From Nitrospiraceae bacterium (lineage in GTDB: Bacteria; Nitrospirota; Nitrospiria; Nitrospirales; UBA8639): a stretch of DNA of 64,000 bases. The notes below the pieces were generated by a model, which had not been told where the DNA came from, did not search any database, and was given only the letters and a program-made list of their open reading frames with translations. Position numbers and translations under genes: made by a program. Of the stretch, positions 45,043 through 54,493 are shown one piece after another; within the stretch, counting starts at the first letter, position 1, and each line of letters begins with the position of its first letter. Where the stretch lies: NCBI GenBank assembly GCA_020632635.1, contig JACKFE010000002.1, forward strand, positions 1 through 64,000, given 5' to 3'.

Positions 45043-46368
45043 TCAGACTTCATATATTTTCTCTGGATCAAAAATACTTGGATCGCATTTGATTCCCAAC
45101 GCTTTAAACCGCTCGACAAACTTCGGCCGAACCCCCGTCGCTCGGAAAATTCCATGAACTTTACGCTCTTCATCCAGGCCTGTTTGCTGAAAGAGGAAAA
45201 TTTCCTGCAAGGTAATCGTCTCACCTTCCATACCGACAATCTCCGATAGACTCGTCGTTTTCCGGGATCCGTCCGATAACCGGGTCTGCTGTAAAATGAC
45301 ATCGATGGCCGAACTCACATAATGACGTAAGGCTTTGGTTGCCAAATTTAAGCCGGCCATGGCGACCAGGGTTTCTACCCGCGTCAGGGCATCCCGAGGT
45401 GTGTTGGCATGGATCGTCGTCAAGGATCCATCATGACCGGTGTTCATCGCCTGCAACATGTCCAAACATTCACCGCCTCGGACCTCGCCGAGAACAATGC
45501 GATCCGGCCGCATCCGTAGGGTATTTTTCACCAATTCCCGCATAGTTACTTCCCCGCGCCCTTCAACGTTGGGAGGCCGGGTTTCAAGACGAACCACATG
45601 ATTTTGACGCAACTGTAACTCTGCCGAGTCTTCAATGGTAATAATCCGTTCATCATCCGGGATAAAACCGGAAAGGATGTTTAGAATGGTTGTTTTACCG
45701 CAACCCGTTCCTCCAGAGATCAAAATATTGAGTCTGGCTTCTACAATCCCACGAAGAAGTTCGGCAATTTCCGGCGTCAAGGACCGTTTGTCGACCAGAT
45801 CCTGAATCTGCAGTTTATCTTTTGAAAATTTCCGAATGGAAATAGAGGACCCATCCAGGGCTAAAGGGGGAATAATCGCATTGACCCGCGAGCCATCCAA
45901 TAAGCGTGCATCAACCATCGGAGCTGACTCATCGATACGTCTCCCAACCGCAGACACAATTTTTTCAATGATTTTCCGCAGGTGGCTTTCGTCCCGGAAT
46001 TTCACATCGGTTAGCTGAAGTTTGCCCGATCGTTCCACATAAATTTGATCCGCGCGATTGACCAAAATATCGTTGACCGTTGAGTCTTGAACGAGTGGCT
46101 CCAACGGGCCTAGTCCCATTACCTCATGCTGGATGTCGGAGATCAGAGATTCCCGCTCTTTCATGCTGAGAGGCAAAGACTCCTTCTCCAGCATTTCATG
46201 AACCAATTTGGTTAACTCGGCCTTGAGCAAATCCGAGTCCAACTTGGCCACAATCGACAAATCGAGGGAATCAATGACCTGACGATGTAATTTCTCCTTT
46301 AACGGACCAAGATCCAACACTCCACCGCCGGTTTCATTACCTACTGTATCCCATTGAGAATTGTACAT
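45043..46368 (-). CDS. tadA: Tad pilus assembly ATPase TadA/CpaF
   Basis: Secretion ATPase of 441 residues powering pilus extension and retraction. Walker A is ISGGTGCGKTTILN, the Asp box IITIEDSAELQL, Walker B RIVLGEVRGGE and a His box TGHDGSLTTIHAN. The N-terminal domain has GLGPLEPLVQDSTVNDILVN. Full family length. The 47-nt gap from tadZ and same strand place it mid-operon. Confidence 0.95.
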   Translation of the reverse strand: MYNSQWDTVGNETGGGVLDLGPLKEKLHRQVIDSLDLSIVAKLDSDLLKAELTKLVHEMLEKESLPLSMKERESLISDIQHEVMGLGPLEPLVQDSTVNDILVNRADQIYVERSGKLQLTDVKFRDESHLRKIIEKIVSAVGRRIDESAPMVDARLLDGSRVNAIIPPLALDGSSISIRKFSKDKLQIQDLVDKRSLTPEIAELLRGIVEARLNILISGGTGCGKTTILNILSGFIPDDERIITIEDSAELQLRQNHVVRLETRPPNVEGRGEVTMRELVKNTLRMRPDRIVLGEVRGGECLDMLQAMNTGHDGSLTTIHANTPRDALTRVETLVAMAGLNLATKALRHYVSSAIDVILQQTRLSDGSRKTTSLSEIVGMEGETITLQEIFLFQQTGLDEERKVHGIFRATGVRPKFVERFKALGIKCDPSIFDPEKIYEV

Positions 46369-46415
46369 AGACCCGTCAACCTTTACACAAATGGTCTAAC
46401 TGAAAATATGTTGGT

Positions 46416-47672
46416 TTATGCTCGTGAGGGTGCTGATTCCGTGCGCCGCCCCTTAAATGGACTGAACCACGCGGACAGCCCCCCCTTACTGCTAGACTGC
46501 ACCGCTGATTCATCCACACTGCCAGCCAAATCCATAAAGCTTTTGGCCACAGGAGAACGTGGAGCCACTTCAATGATGGGCTTTCCACTATTCACTGCCT
46601 GACTGACCGAGGGATAATCGTTGGGAATCGTCCAGAACGTTTTCTGCTTCAGGATTTCCTCGGTTTCCTTTAAGACATCCTGCTCGGCGGACAGATATCG
46701 ATTCATGATTAATCGAATCTTCTGCGGCGCAAACCCAGACCCCCGCAACAGCTCCAAAATGCGCTTGGTGCGATGAACGACTGGCACAATCAGGGTGGAA
46801 GCCACATAAATGGATGTGGCCAATTCCAATGCTTTCTTCGTCGTCAGATCCAAGACATGCCCACAATCAATCACGACAAAATCAAAGTTCGCTTGAAGAA
46901 GTTTCAAGGTCGTTTCCACACAGTCCGGGCTTAATCGCCCGGTACTTAAGTCATCATAACCGGAGGGAAGCACCGGAAGCCCCGATTCGGCTTTGGCCAG
47001 CACCCGCGTTAAAAATGCCAAGTCCAGCCTGGAGGGGTCGGCCGCAATATCTCGAAAACTATGATTGGGCTGAAGATCTAAATAGAGAGGCAGATCTCCT
47101 CCATGCTGATTCACATCCACCAACACGACCGAGGAAGTACTCGACATTTTCTTGAGAGCCGCAGCCAAATTCACCGCGATACTGGTGGTTCCCACACCCC
47201 CTTTTCCACCAAAAAAGGCCAGAACCTTGCCGATTTTTTGCCGATCCTCTGATTTTACATTTCCTGTCACTGCGGCCCGTTCTTTAAATCGGGCGATAGC
47301 CTCTTCTACTTCTTGTTGCCGAATGGGTTGGGCTAAAAACTCTTTGGTCCCGGCACGCATCGCTTCCAAAAGAATCGTTGATTCAAGTTTAGAAGAGGTC
47401 AAGAAAATCTCTGTACCTTTTGCCGTCTTGGTCATTTCCCTGATTAAGGAATAGGTCTCTTCAGGATTTTCAGCCAACTCCAAGATGACGAGGGCCGGCA
47501 CTTCTGCTTCCTTACCCGTTTTAATTCGGATGCCATCGATGGATGACAAGATCTTCTCCAACCCCGTCTTGCCTTCTGAAGATGGCATGGACAACTCCAC
47601 TAGATACTCCTTAGACGAGGACTCGGGAGCACTTCCGCCAACACGCTTCGGTTTCCAGGCTTTATCCGTCAT
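46416..47672 (-). CDS. cpaE: Tad pilus protein TadZ/CpaE
   Basis: MinD/ParA-like localisation ATPase of 418 residues. Residues 30-150 are an atypical receiver (VILELAENPEETYSLIREMT, then FLTSSKLESTILLEAMRAGT), and residues 165-400 the ATPase with the deviant Walker A GGKGGVGTTSIAV, VLVDVNQHGGDL and DFVVIDCGHVL. TadZ marks the pole where the pilus machine assembles. Its start overlaps the lipoprotein stop by 4 nt (ATGA), so translation is coupled. Confidence 0.92.
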   Translation of the reverse strand: MTDKAWKPKRVGGSAPESSSKEYLVELSMPSSEGKTGLEKILSSIDGIRIKTGKEAEVPALVILELAENPEETYSLIREMTKTAKGTEIFLTSSKLESTILLEAMRAGTKEFLAQPIRQQEVEEAIARFKERAAVTGNVKSEDRQKIGKVLAFFGGKGGVGTTSIAVNLAAALKKMSSTSSVVLVDVNQHGGDLPLYLDLQPNHSFRDIAADPSRLDLAFLTRVLAKAESGLPVLPSGYDDLSTGRLSPDCVETTLKLLQANFDFVVIDCGHVLDLTTKKALELATSIYVASTLIVPVVHRTKRILELLRGSGFAPQKIRLIMNRYLSAEQDVLKETEEILKQKTFWTIPNDYPSVSQAVNSGKPIIEVAPRSPVAKSFMDLAGSVDESAVQSSSKGGLSAWFSPFKGRRTESAPSRA

Positions 47673-48085
47673 TTTTTACCTCCTGTGCCGCCCGTCTTCG
47701 GCGCTCCGCTTGGCGGAGCTTTAGGGGAAGACGATTCCTTTAATTCCAAATCAGAAAAAGGAGGCGTTTGAAACATCAATTGATATCGGGTCATGCTGTA
47801 CTTCAGCCCTTGGGGATCCGCCGCACCGGGAACCAGGCCTAAATTGTTGGAGGCTGCAGGATTGAGGATTTGGCCTTCGAGGCTTTGCCGATAAGCCACT
47901 CCATAATCCTCATTGAGATGAATTGGGGCCGGTGCATAGGGTAGCAACGCCTGATCACTTTTCCCCATAGCCATGGGCCGTCGCCCATCGTCATGGGTCA
48001 TGACAGGGTACACACTGCAACCAGCCAACCCAATCACCAAGAAGCCGCCCAGACTGATCATTGTCATGGTCAATTGCCGTTGCAT
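47669..48085 (-). CDS. Small Tad-operon lipoprotein (CpaD-like position)
   Basis: Lipoprotein of 138 residues with lipobox VIGLAGC. The mature segment holds YAPAPIHLNEDYGVAYRQSL, QILNPAASNNLG and a Pro/Gly/Lys-rich tail. It occupies the place of CpaD/RcpB, the secretin-associated protein, between the secretin and tadZ, but is shorter than usual and the homology is not certain. Overlaps tadZ by 4 nt. Confidence 0.75.
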   Translation of the reverse strand: MQRQLTMTMISLGGFLVIGLAGCSVYPVMTHDDGRRPMAMGKSDQALLPYAPAPIHLNEDYGVAYRQSLEGQILNPAASNNLGLVPGAADPQGLKYSMTRYQLMFQTPPFSDLELKESSSPKAPPSGAPKTGGTGGKK

Positions 48086-48115
48086 GGTATTCTCCTTGTT
48101 ATATCTTCAGCGATC

Positions 48116-49628
48116 TTAGGGAGCGAGGTGGCCAAAGAGACCTTCAATGCCGCCCTTGTTATAGGGGATTCGAGTGGCCACACGCGGTTTATCCGGCATG
48201 TAGGATTCGGTCGGCCTTGCCACATTCGGCTCGGGATATTTGCCTTCGACATACCCCATGAGCATCAGTTCAAAATCATTCGGCTCAAGATAGTAATCTG
48301 TCGGCAATGTCTGCTTCACCATATCCAATGGTTTCACCAGATGCGGCGTGACAATCACAATCAATTCGGTCTCATCCTTTTGGAATGATGTGCTGCGGAA
48401 CAGTGCACCAAGGATGGGAATATCACCCAAGAAAGGATACTTAGACACAGTCTCCCGAATATTGTCCTGGAGCAATCCCGCAATGGCAAAACTTTGACCA
48501 TCGCCCAATTCCACCACGGTTTTCACACGCCGGGTCGTGAGAGAAGGAATCGTAAACCCTTGTAGGATCAGACCATTCGAAAAATCTAATTCTGACACTT
48601 CAGGATGGACAATAATGGAGATCCGGCCTTCCGACAGAACCGTTGGGGTAAATTTCAACCCCACACCAAATTCTTTAAACCGTATGGTAATTTGTCCGAA
48701 TTGCTGGGGGATGGGAATCGGAAATTCTCCGCCCACCAGAAAGTCAGCCGCTTGGCCGCTTTCAGCAATTAACGTGGGTTCCGCCATGGTTTTCGACAAT
48801 CCATGTTCTTTCAACATGTCCAGGTAGACCGTCCATAAATCCTTGCCAATTCCAAAACCAAAAATGCCATTGGTAGCCAACGCAGGGAGAATATCGAACA
48901 ATTCCGTGGTTGTTCTGGTTGCTCCAGTATCAGGATGACCAACACGAACATATTCATCAAGATTCACAGCGGTATGCCCATTCAGCAAACCAATAGAAAA
49001 ATCCCGGTGCCCTTCTTGCTGACGATTAAAGTTGACCCCTAATTTCTTTAAGAGTCCACGTTGCATTTCTGCAATTTTGACTTCCATCATGACCTGCTGA
49101 ACCCCGCCAACCTGCATCAAGTTGACCACTTTCTCCGGGGCATAGGGCTCGGCCAGGGCTAATACCTTGTTTAATGCCCCCATATCCGACACACTCCCGG
49201 CTAGCGTAATGTGCTCATGACTGCTCAAGACTTTAATGCCCTGTTCATTGGGAAGAAGAGCATGGATCTGTTCTTTCAACCGGCTGATATCCGGGGAAAC
49301 CTGCACGTTAAACACATTACTGACTTCACCGTCTTGTCCCCACAAGGTCAAAGTGGTCGTTCCCACCGCCTTGCCCGCCAAGTACACTTGCTTGGTTGAA
49401 AGAACAATCTGATCCGCTACGTCAGGATTGGCCACGGAAGCCCGTTTAAAGGCTCCGCCTGTTTCCACGATTTTGGATTCCCCAACTGTCAGGTTCAAAA
49501 TCTGGGGAGCATTGACCTGAACCGCCTGATGGGTCAGCCCCTCTGCCCCAAGCGAGGAACTTCCCATACCGACCAAGGCCACTGCCATTACAATACTGGT
49601 GCATGCTAACCGGTGAGTCTTGTTCATA
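48116..49628 (-). CDS. cpaC: Tad pilus secretin RcpA/CpaC
   Basis: Outer-membrane secretin of about 503 residues. Signal peptide ACTSIVMAVALVGMGSSSLGA; the N-terminal N0-like domain shows LNLTVGESKIVETGGAFKRA and ANPDVADQIVLSTKQVYLAGK; a BON-like domain (VLSSHEHITLAGSVSD) and the secretin core with EFGVGLKFTPTVLSEGRISI, VKTVVELGDGQSFAIAGLL and FPFLGDIPILGALFRS-type ending. ATG at 49628 follows AAAGG by 8 nt. Forms the pilus exit channel. Confidence 0.93.
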
Positions 49629-49680
49629 ACCGTACCTTTCATAATCCCTATCGTCTTGCCATCACCCAACCATCACTGGC

Positions 49681-50511
49681 TTAAAACTTGACTGTTTTTT
49701 GTTCAGTTCCCTTGATAACCTCAATCGTATTTTTCTTTGCTCCCTTGGGTCGTGGGGGAACGAGTTGATGGGAGGTCATGAGAGATTTAAAATCGGCCCC
49801 TTTGGTTTTCTTAATATCAGGATTCAGAGGGCTGCGCAGAGCCAACCGCAACTTCCCACCATTTTCTGCCATCGCAAGTTTTTCGGCTTCATCCAGGGAT
49901 ACTTCCAGCGTGATGACCTTGACGGGTGCCGGAGCCTCATCACCTTTGGCACGCTGCATTTGCGTGTCAGTTGCCAGCACGAGAGTGTTTTCCAAAACAA
50001 CCTTGGTAATTTGATCATCTTGGCCCTTCTTTCCAGTCGGATTTTCGAAGGTGGCCATCACATCAACCCGATCGCCCGGCTGGACAAAACCCGGTAACCC
50101 CACAATTTCATTCACCTTCACCGCCATCGCCCGCTTATTGGGATCCATCACCGCCGCCACCCCTCCTGTTTTGATGTCAATCGGGGCCAGCTTTGAGCTG
50201 AGAACCGCTTCGTGTTTTTTGAGATTCGTCAAAATGACTCGGCCTTTTAACGATTTGGGGTCGGTGAAATGTCCCTGGGGCACGCTATCTTCTGGATAGG
50301 GAACCATTCGAATAGAGTCTTCCGTTAAGAGCGTGCCCCACGGAATATCGGCTTTGGCCACAGCCACTTCTACTCCTTCGATGACCACTTCTTCCGGGGC
50401 AGCGACTTCCACCATTCGCTGGCCTTGCAACCACTGATAGACGAGAAAGGTGGTCACCAACGCAATTCCCAATGCGACCCCCAAAAATACTAACGGCCGT
50501 TTTTGTCCCAT
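49681..50511 (-). CDS. cpaB: Flp pilus assembly protein CpaB/RcpC
   Basis: About 276 residues. An N-terminal membrane helix (VFLGVALGIALVTTFLVYQW) is followed by the SAF domain (VEVAVAKADIPWGTLLTEDSI) and the RcpC domain (PNKRAMAVKVNEIVGLPGFV, GDRVDVMATFENP). Supports the secretin. Located 52 nt ahead of cpaC. Confidence 0.92.
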   Translation of the reverse strand: MGQKRPLVFLGVALGIALVTTFLVYQWLQGQRMVEVAAPEEVVIEGVEVAVAKADIPWGTLLTEDSIRMVPYPEDSVPQGHFTDPKSLKGRVILTNLKKHEAVLSSKLAPIDIKTGGVAAVMDPNKRAMAVKVNEIVGLPGFVQPGDRVDVMATFENPTGKKGQDDQITKVVLENTLVLATDTQMQRAKGDEAPAPVKVITLEVSLDEAEKLAMAENGGKLRLALRSPLNPDIKKTKGADFKSLMTSHQLVPPRPKGAKKNTIEVIKGTEQKTVKF

Positions 50512-50698
50512 TACCCTTCCTCCCCTCGCTTATCCAAAGCTTCGTATCACCCGTATGGTTGAAGAACTTTGCAAATTCCTATGATCAGTGCACAACGATT
50601 TCTACAGTGCATATCGGATGAGAATTGCCATTCTTTAGCGTTAACCGGCAGAAAACTTCTTTAAGCCCCCATGCCTGAACTCTCTGAATGCCAACACC

Positions 50699-51226
50699 CT
50701 ATAACAACCCATAAATGACCAACGTCTGAGTGAGGACGGTTCCCAAACCTAACACCAGGGCATATCGTAACTTGGGTTCTTTCGGTTGATGAGACTGGGG
50801 GGTGACGACCTGATAGGAACACCGAAGTGTATTCAAGAGGAGAACAAGACGATCCCACGTATATTGCAACCCACCCTGAGCAAACAACATGGCCAAGCTG
50901 TATAAGCCCCCAAAAATGGCGGCGAACCCAAACACATACACCACCAAATGTGGGCCCATGACAGCCCCAATGGCCCCTAACAATTTGACATCTCCAGCCC
51001 CCATTCCCCCCTTGATATAAAAAAAGATCAGGCACAGAATTCCTAACGCAATCCCCTCAATACTACCTAAAAACCCTCCCCATCCCTGATAGATGGTATT
51101 GACGGCAATCCCAAAGCCCGCCAGCGAAAATGTGAGCCAGTTCGGAACACGTCCCTCCCGAACGTCAGTAATTGCCGCAAGTATCAAGCTAATGGCTAAC
51201 CCAACAAGTAAAACAACCGAACCCAT
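50699..51226 (-). CDS. tadV: Prepilin peptidase TadV/CpaA
   Basis: Aspartic prepilin peptidase of 175 residues, short form without the methylase domain. The catalytic Asp pair is in AAITDVREGRVPNWLT and GMGAGDVKLLGAIGA. Several helices follow. AAGGA lies 7 nt before the ATG at 51226. It should cleave both Flp pilins and the TadE/TadG pseudopilins after the Gly. A 409-nt gap separates it from tadG. Confidence 0.9.
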   Translation of the reverse strand: MGSVVLLVGLAISLILAAITDVREGRVPNWLTFSLAGFGIAVNTIYQGWGGFLGSIEGIALGILCLIFFYIKGGMGAGDVKLLGAIGAVMGPHLVVYVFGFAAIFGGLYSLAMLFAQGGLQYTWDRLVLLLNTLRCSYQVVTPQSHQPKEPKLRYALVLGLGTVLTQTLVIYGLL

Positions 51227-51635
51227 AGATGCGTCCTTACGTGTGGAACCCCCTTTGAACTGAGGGGGCATCCTATTTCTCTCAACCTGGAAAGCCCATT
51301 GAAAAGGTGAATTTTCGGGATTCTCACCTTCCCAACAGCCACTCCTCATGCACACTGTTCGGTCGGGCCATGATCCTTCTTTAAGCAAAAGAAGGAGAGG
51401 ACACACACGTTTTAAGATGATGAGACCCAGGGAAGGGAAAGATTTTTGGTGCAGATGACGGGGAGGACGACGTCGCGGAAAGGGATAACCCGGATGTCAT
51501 GGAATCTTAGGCCGAAACCCAGCTGCGAACACATTCTCAAATAGAGGGAAACGGCGTGTAAGAACTAGAATCGACTTCCCACTCAACATTTCATTTTCAG
51601 CCCTAAAAAAACTCGCAAACGAGATGAGGTTGCCT
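51227..51635. other. Gap inside the tad operon
   Basis: No gene on either strand and no clear hairpin. The gap splits pilin/TadE/TadG from the assembly genes, so a second promoter could lie here, but I cannot identify one. Confidence 0.4.
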
Positions 51636-52808
51636 CTAAGAAACCAACCGGGGATATACCGACAATGGCTGCAGAGGTCCTGCCCCTCCACCACCTGTAT
51701 TCGTAGCATCTGGCACACCATCATAGAAAGCATCACATTTGACTTCTGCTTGAATATCGTTCTTTTTGACTTCGGTAATCACAGCTTTCGCATATCCGGC
51801 AATCGTGATCGCCCCACTGGGGTTACCACAGGAAGTAGGTGAACTGGATTCATACACGGGAAGATTGATTTCCCATTCATACCTTCCTGTATCGTCATTC
51901 CAGGTTTTCTTGGAATCCCATAGACTGATGAGATTGGGGAAAGCGGAAGACACTTCTCCGCCGGTAAATTCAAACTGAGTGGATCCCGGCGTAATCCCCG
52001 GGCTTTGATAACTGCCATCTTGTAATCCATCAATCGTATTACGAAGCTTATTCGCATTGGCAGGCGTTTGATCAAACACATGCCAACCCGCACACCCAGC
52101 CGGCCCCGTGGGAGAAAATTGAATACCCGCATCGCAAGCGGCCACGCCGTTAAACCAGTTGGTTGAGATGGCAAACGGCACATCGGCGACTCCTGGAGGC
52201 ACCTCTCCCCCTGAAGTCCCTAAGGCGGCAATTGACGTGGTCGCCACATTCATCGTATGCACACCCACTACCCCCGCAAAAAATGTGGTTATCGGACCGT
52301 TTGCGGTTCCATCCCGGTGTGCCGTCACCTGAATGGCATTAGGTCGAGTAATCGTTGGGGTGAACGTCTTCCCAATAAAATTCCACGTGCCAAATTCCAC
52401 GTCCCCCTGGGCAAGAGACAAATTCCCTACATTCGACGCACTGTTGGCAAAGGCGGCGGCGGTAGCTTGGGCAATCACCTGCGACTGTTCGTCACCTGTC
52501 AGACTTCGGTTGAGATCTTGTTGTTCCGTAACCGGCAATGCCAGATAGGCTAAGCCTAATTGACGAGCTGCGGCCAAGGCGGAAGCGTCGGATGCATTCT
52601 GTAACTCATTTTGGGTCACAAGGGCATGGCCAAAATCAATGCCGAAAGCCGTGACGGCAACCAAGATCGTTCCGAGCAATGCTAGGGTGACGGCCGTTAC
52701 CCCACGCTCACTCCGCAGAATGGTGAATATCTTTCCGTCCTTTAGCTTTCGCATACGGTTCCTTTTCACAGAGTGAGCCATTTCCCCCAGTTCATTTTCA
52801 TTATTCAT
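51636..52808 (-). CDS. tadG: TadG-like pseudopilin-type protein
   Basis: About 390 residues with the Tad N-terminal signature LRSERGVTAVTLALLGTILVAV, a helix and DFGHALVTQNELQNASDASAL. The extracellular part is strand-rich with Cys pairs (AACDAG, GPAGCAG, SPTSCGN). A vWA MIDAS is not visible, unlike the + strand protein at 56793. Its start overlaps tadE by 8 nt, so translation is coupled. TadG helps pilus assembly or surface attachment. Confidence 0.87.
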   Translation of the reverse strand: MNNENELGEMAHSVKRNRMRKLKDGKIFTILRSERGVTAVTLALLGTILVAVTAFGIDFGHALVTQNELQNASDASALAAARQLGLAYLALPVTEQQDLNRSLTGDEQSQVIAQATAAAFANSASNVGNLSLAQGDVEFGTWNFIGKTFTPTITRPNAIQVTAHRDGTANGPITTFFAGVVGVHTMNVATTSIAALGTSGGEVPPGVADVPFAISTNWFNGVAACDAGIQFSPTGPAGCAGWHVFDQTPANANKLRNTIDGLQDGSYQSPGITPGSTQFEFTGGEVSSAFPNLISLWDSKKTWNDDTGRYEWEINLPVYESSSPTSCGNPSGAITIAGYAKAVITEVKKNDIQAEVKCDAFYDGVPDATNTGGGGAGPLQPLSVYPRLVS

Positions 52809-53220
52809 TCATCATCACCACGGTGGCTTGTAATTGATTGATCGTCAGACCTGGAATGAGACCATCGATAACCATAAAATTCCATGGCAACGTTGATGTC
52901 ACCGAGAGAGGATTTCCTGTTCCGCTTCCCAACCCATTGACGCTGACACTTAATCCCCCAGCAGGCACTCCACCATTATTCAGGGCTTGGGAAATTATCG
53001 CTTGGATTTCCGACTGGCCATTTCCTGAATTGAATAAGGTCCCTTGCCGAACACCATCGCGCGTCGCATTCACCAAAATTTCTTGGAACCAGAGCATGCG
53101 TCCAAAATCGATCATTCCAAATACCAGGGTGGCCAGCACAGGAAGCAATAGGGCGAATTCCATGGCCGCCGCACCACGCTCCGAAGTGCACACTTTTTTG
53201 ATCTTCCAGGCTTGACGCAT
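52801..53220 (-). CDS. tadE: TadE-like pseudopilin
   Basis: One hundred and thirty-nine residues. Signature TSERGAAAMEFALLLPVLATLVFGMIDFG, with Gly before AAAMEF as the prepilin cleavage point and Glu+5. A short C-terminal domain of strands follows. It lies 77 nt after the second pilin and overlaps tadG. Confidence 0.92.
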   Translation of the reverse strand: MRQAWKIKKVCTSERGAAAMEFALLLPVLATLVFGMIDFGRMLWFQEILVNATRDGVRQGTLFNSGNGQSEIQAIISQALNNGGVPAGGLSVSVNGLGSGTGNPLSVTSTLPWNFMVIDGLIPGLTINQLQATVVMMNE

Positions 53221-53297
53221 CTACCCATTTCCTTTCTCAGAAGGACGTCACTCATCAACATAGGGGTTAAAATGCAGGAGGGGATGATAAAGAAAGG

Positions 53298-53483
53298 CTA
53301 GCTCATCGCACTATTTAAAATGCCCACGGCATTTTGATACATCAATACGACGGCATTCCCCATGCTTGTCTGTGCGCCAAGAGTGGCCGCACCAATAAGT
53401 GAAGCCAGCAATGCATATTCGACAGCCGATGCGCCTTTTTCAGTCAGAAGAAATATTTGGATTTCCGTAATCATCTTCATCAT
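53298..53483 (-). CDS. flp: Flp-type type IVb pilin, second copy
   Basis: Sixty-one residues. The start ATG at 53483 follows GGAGGGA. The prepilin motif TEKGASAVEYALLASLIGAA carries Gly-cleavage, Glu+5 and Tyr+6, with a polar C-terminus (AVVLMYQNAVGILNSAMS). It differs from the first pilin in the C-terminal half and may be a minor pilin. It lies 143 nt after flp. Confidence 0.9.
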   Translation of the reverse strand: MMKMITEIQIFLLTEKGASAVEYALLASLIGAATLGAQTSMGNAVVLMYQNAVGILNSAMS

Positions 53484-53626
53484 GACTATTCCCTCCTCTC
53501 CTGAACGCTCACTCTTTCTCTGTGCTCTTCTGGCGCTCTTACAAGACCAGGATTCCGTCTCTGAAGAGTATTCCCCAGAGACGGAACCCATGGGAACCCG
53601 TCAGAATCAACCGGGCAGACGTTCTC

Positions 53627-53791
53627 TTAGCTGATGCCGGTCGCCACGTTATTGAACGCCGTATTGACGTTCGTTCCGAGAGAGGTCACGGCCCCTACGA
53701 TCACTGCGGCGATCAAAGCCGCCAACAGACCGTATTCAATGGCGGTAGCTCCCTCATCTTCCTTCACAAAACGCATAATTTGGTTAACCAT
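53627..53791 (-). CDS. flp: Flp major pilin
   Basis: Fifty-four residues starting MVNQIMRFVKEDEGATAIEY, with AAGGAG 7 nt before the ATG at 53791. Cleavage after Gly in EDEG gives ATAIEYGLL, with Glu+4 or +5 and the Glu-Tyr pair of Flp pilins, then a hydrophobic helix (LLAALIAAVIVGAVTSLG) and a short polar tail. First gene of the tad operon, directly after the riboswitch and terminator hairpin. It is small enough to be missed by length-filtered gene calling. Confidence 0.93.
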   Translation of the reverse strand: MVNQIMRFVKEDEGATAIEYGLLAALIAAVIVGAVTSLGTNVNTAFNNVATGIS

Positions 53792-53812
53792 AGCGCTTCT
53801 CCTTGACGGGCC

Positions 53813-53858
53813 AAAAAATTGTTCGCTACGCCAGCTTGCCCGGAATTGTCCGGCGTAG
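53813..53858 (-). terminator. Terminator hairpin of the riboswitch expression platform
   Basis: Read on the - strand, CTACGCC (53852-53858) pairs with GGCGTAG (53826-53832), followed 7 nt later by TTTTTT (53813-53818). It lies between the GEMM aptamer and the flp ribosome site and fits a transcription-terminating switch. Alternative pairing of the internal CCGG could form an antiterminator. Confidence 0.6.
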
Positions 53859-53879
53859 TCGTTTCCCCTTGTTTGACTG

Positions 53880-53965
53880 TGCCTTCGGCAACCCGGCTAT
53901 CAGAGCCCAGCTCTGACCCGTGGCTTTGCGCCCACGCCTTTCAACGTGTTCGCCTTTATCGGGAA
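53880..53965 (-). promoter_or_regulatory. c-di-GMP-I (GEMM-I) riboswitch upstream of the Flp pilin operon
   Basis: On the - strand the core reads GGCGAACACG, then a 6-bp hairpin with a GAAA tetraloop (53933-53938 with 53943-53948), GGCGCAAAGCCACGGG, a 7-bp hairpin (53900-53906 with 53910-53916) and ATAGCCGGGTTGCC. These are the diagnostic blocks of the GEMM-I aptamer (GCAAAGCC, GAAA tetraloop, AUAGCCGGGUU, closing GGC/GCC). The Gs that correspond to the ligand-specifying G20 region are retained, so c-di-GMP rather than cGAMP is expected. The aptamer ends about 90 nt upstream of flp. It should couple pilus expression to c-di-GMP. Confidence 0.9.
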
Positions 53966-54493
53966 GGGGAACCCGATCGACACTCCATATTCCTGTCATG
54001 TGCATGTGTTCAAAGACCCACCGAAAGGTCCCATGAATTTTTCTGTCCTTCATCGTTTGCATGCTCCATTATCGACTTCGCCAATAAAAACTTGCATAGG
54101 TTTTTCTTTTTCATTCCATTCCAATGATTGCCATACCATTGAGTTGGTCGACATTCACAAAAAAAGGGGCTTCTCAAGTATGAAATTCCCCCGTAACGCA
54201 ACAGTCATCCGCCAAATAAGCACGTGAATATTCCATTTCCAAACGAATCCCATTGATTAAGAACATCTTTTGAACAACCGATATCTAAATATAGCCCTGA
54301 TGGGCTGAATGGGGACTAGAACATATGGCAATCGACGGGTGGGGATGGCATTCCGGATTCACCCCATTCTTTTTACCGAAATACAACAAGCTCATTCAGA
54401 ACCCACATGTCCGTGAATGAAATCGCAAGACCCTGATTGATCGCCAACGGACTTCGTCCATTCTCCATATCACTCTTATTTTCAAGAAGTACC

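Noticed and set aside
53826..54062. A 78-codon - strand open frame covering the riboswitch
   Set aside because: It coincides with the GEMM aptamer and terminator hairpin, so the open frame is an accident of the RNA sequence.
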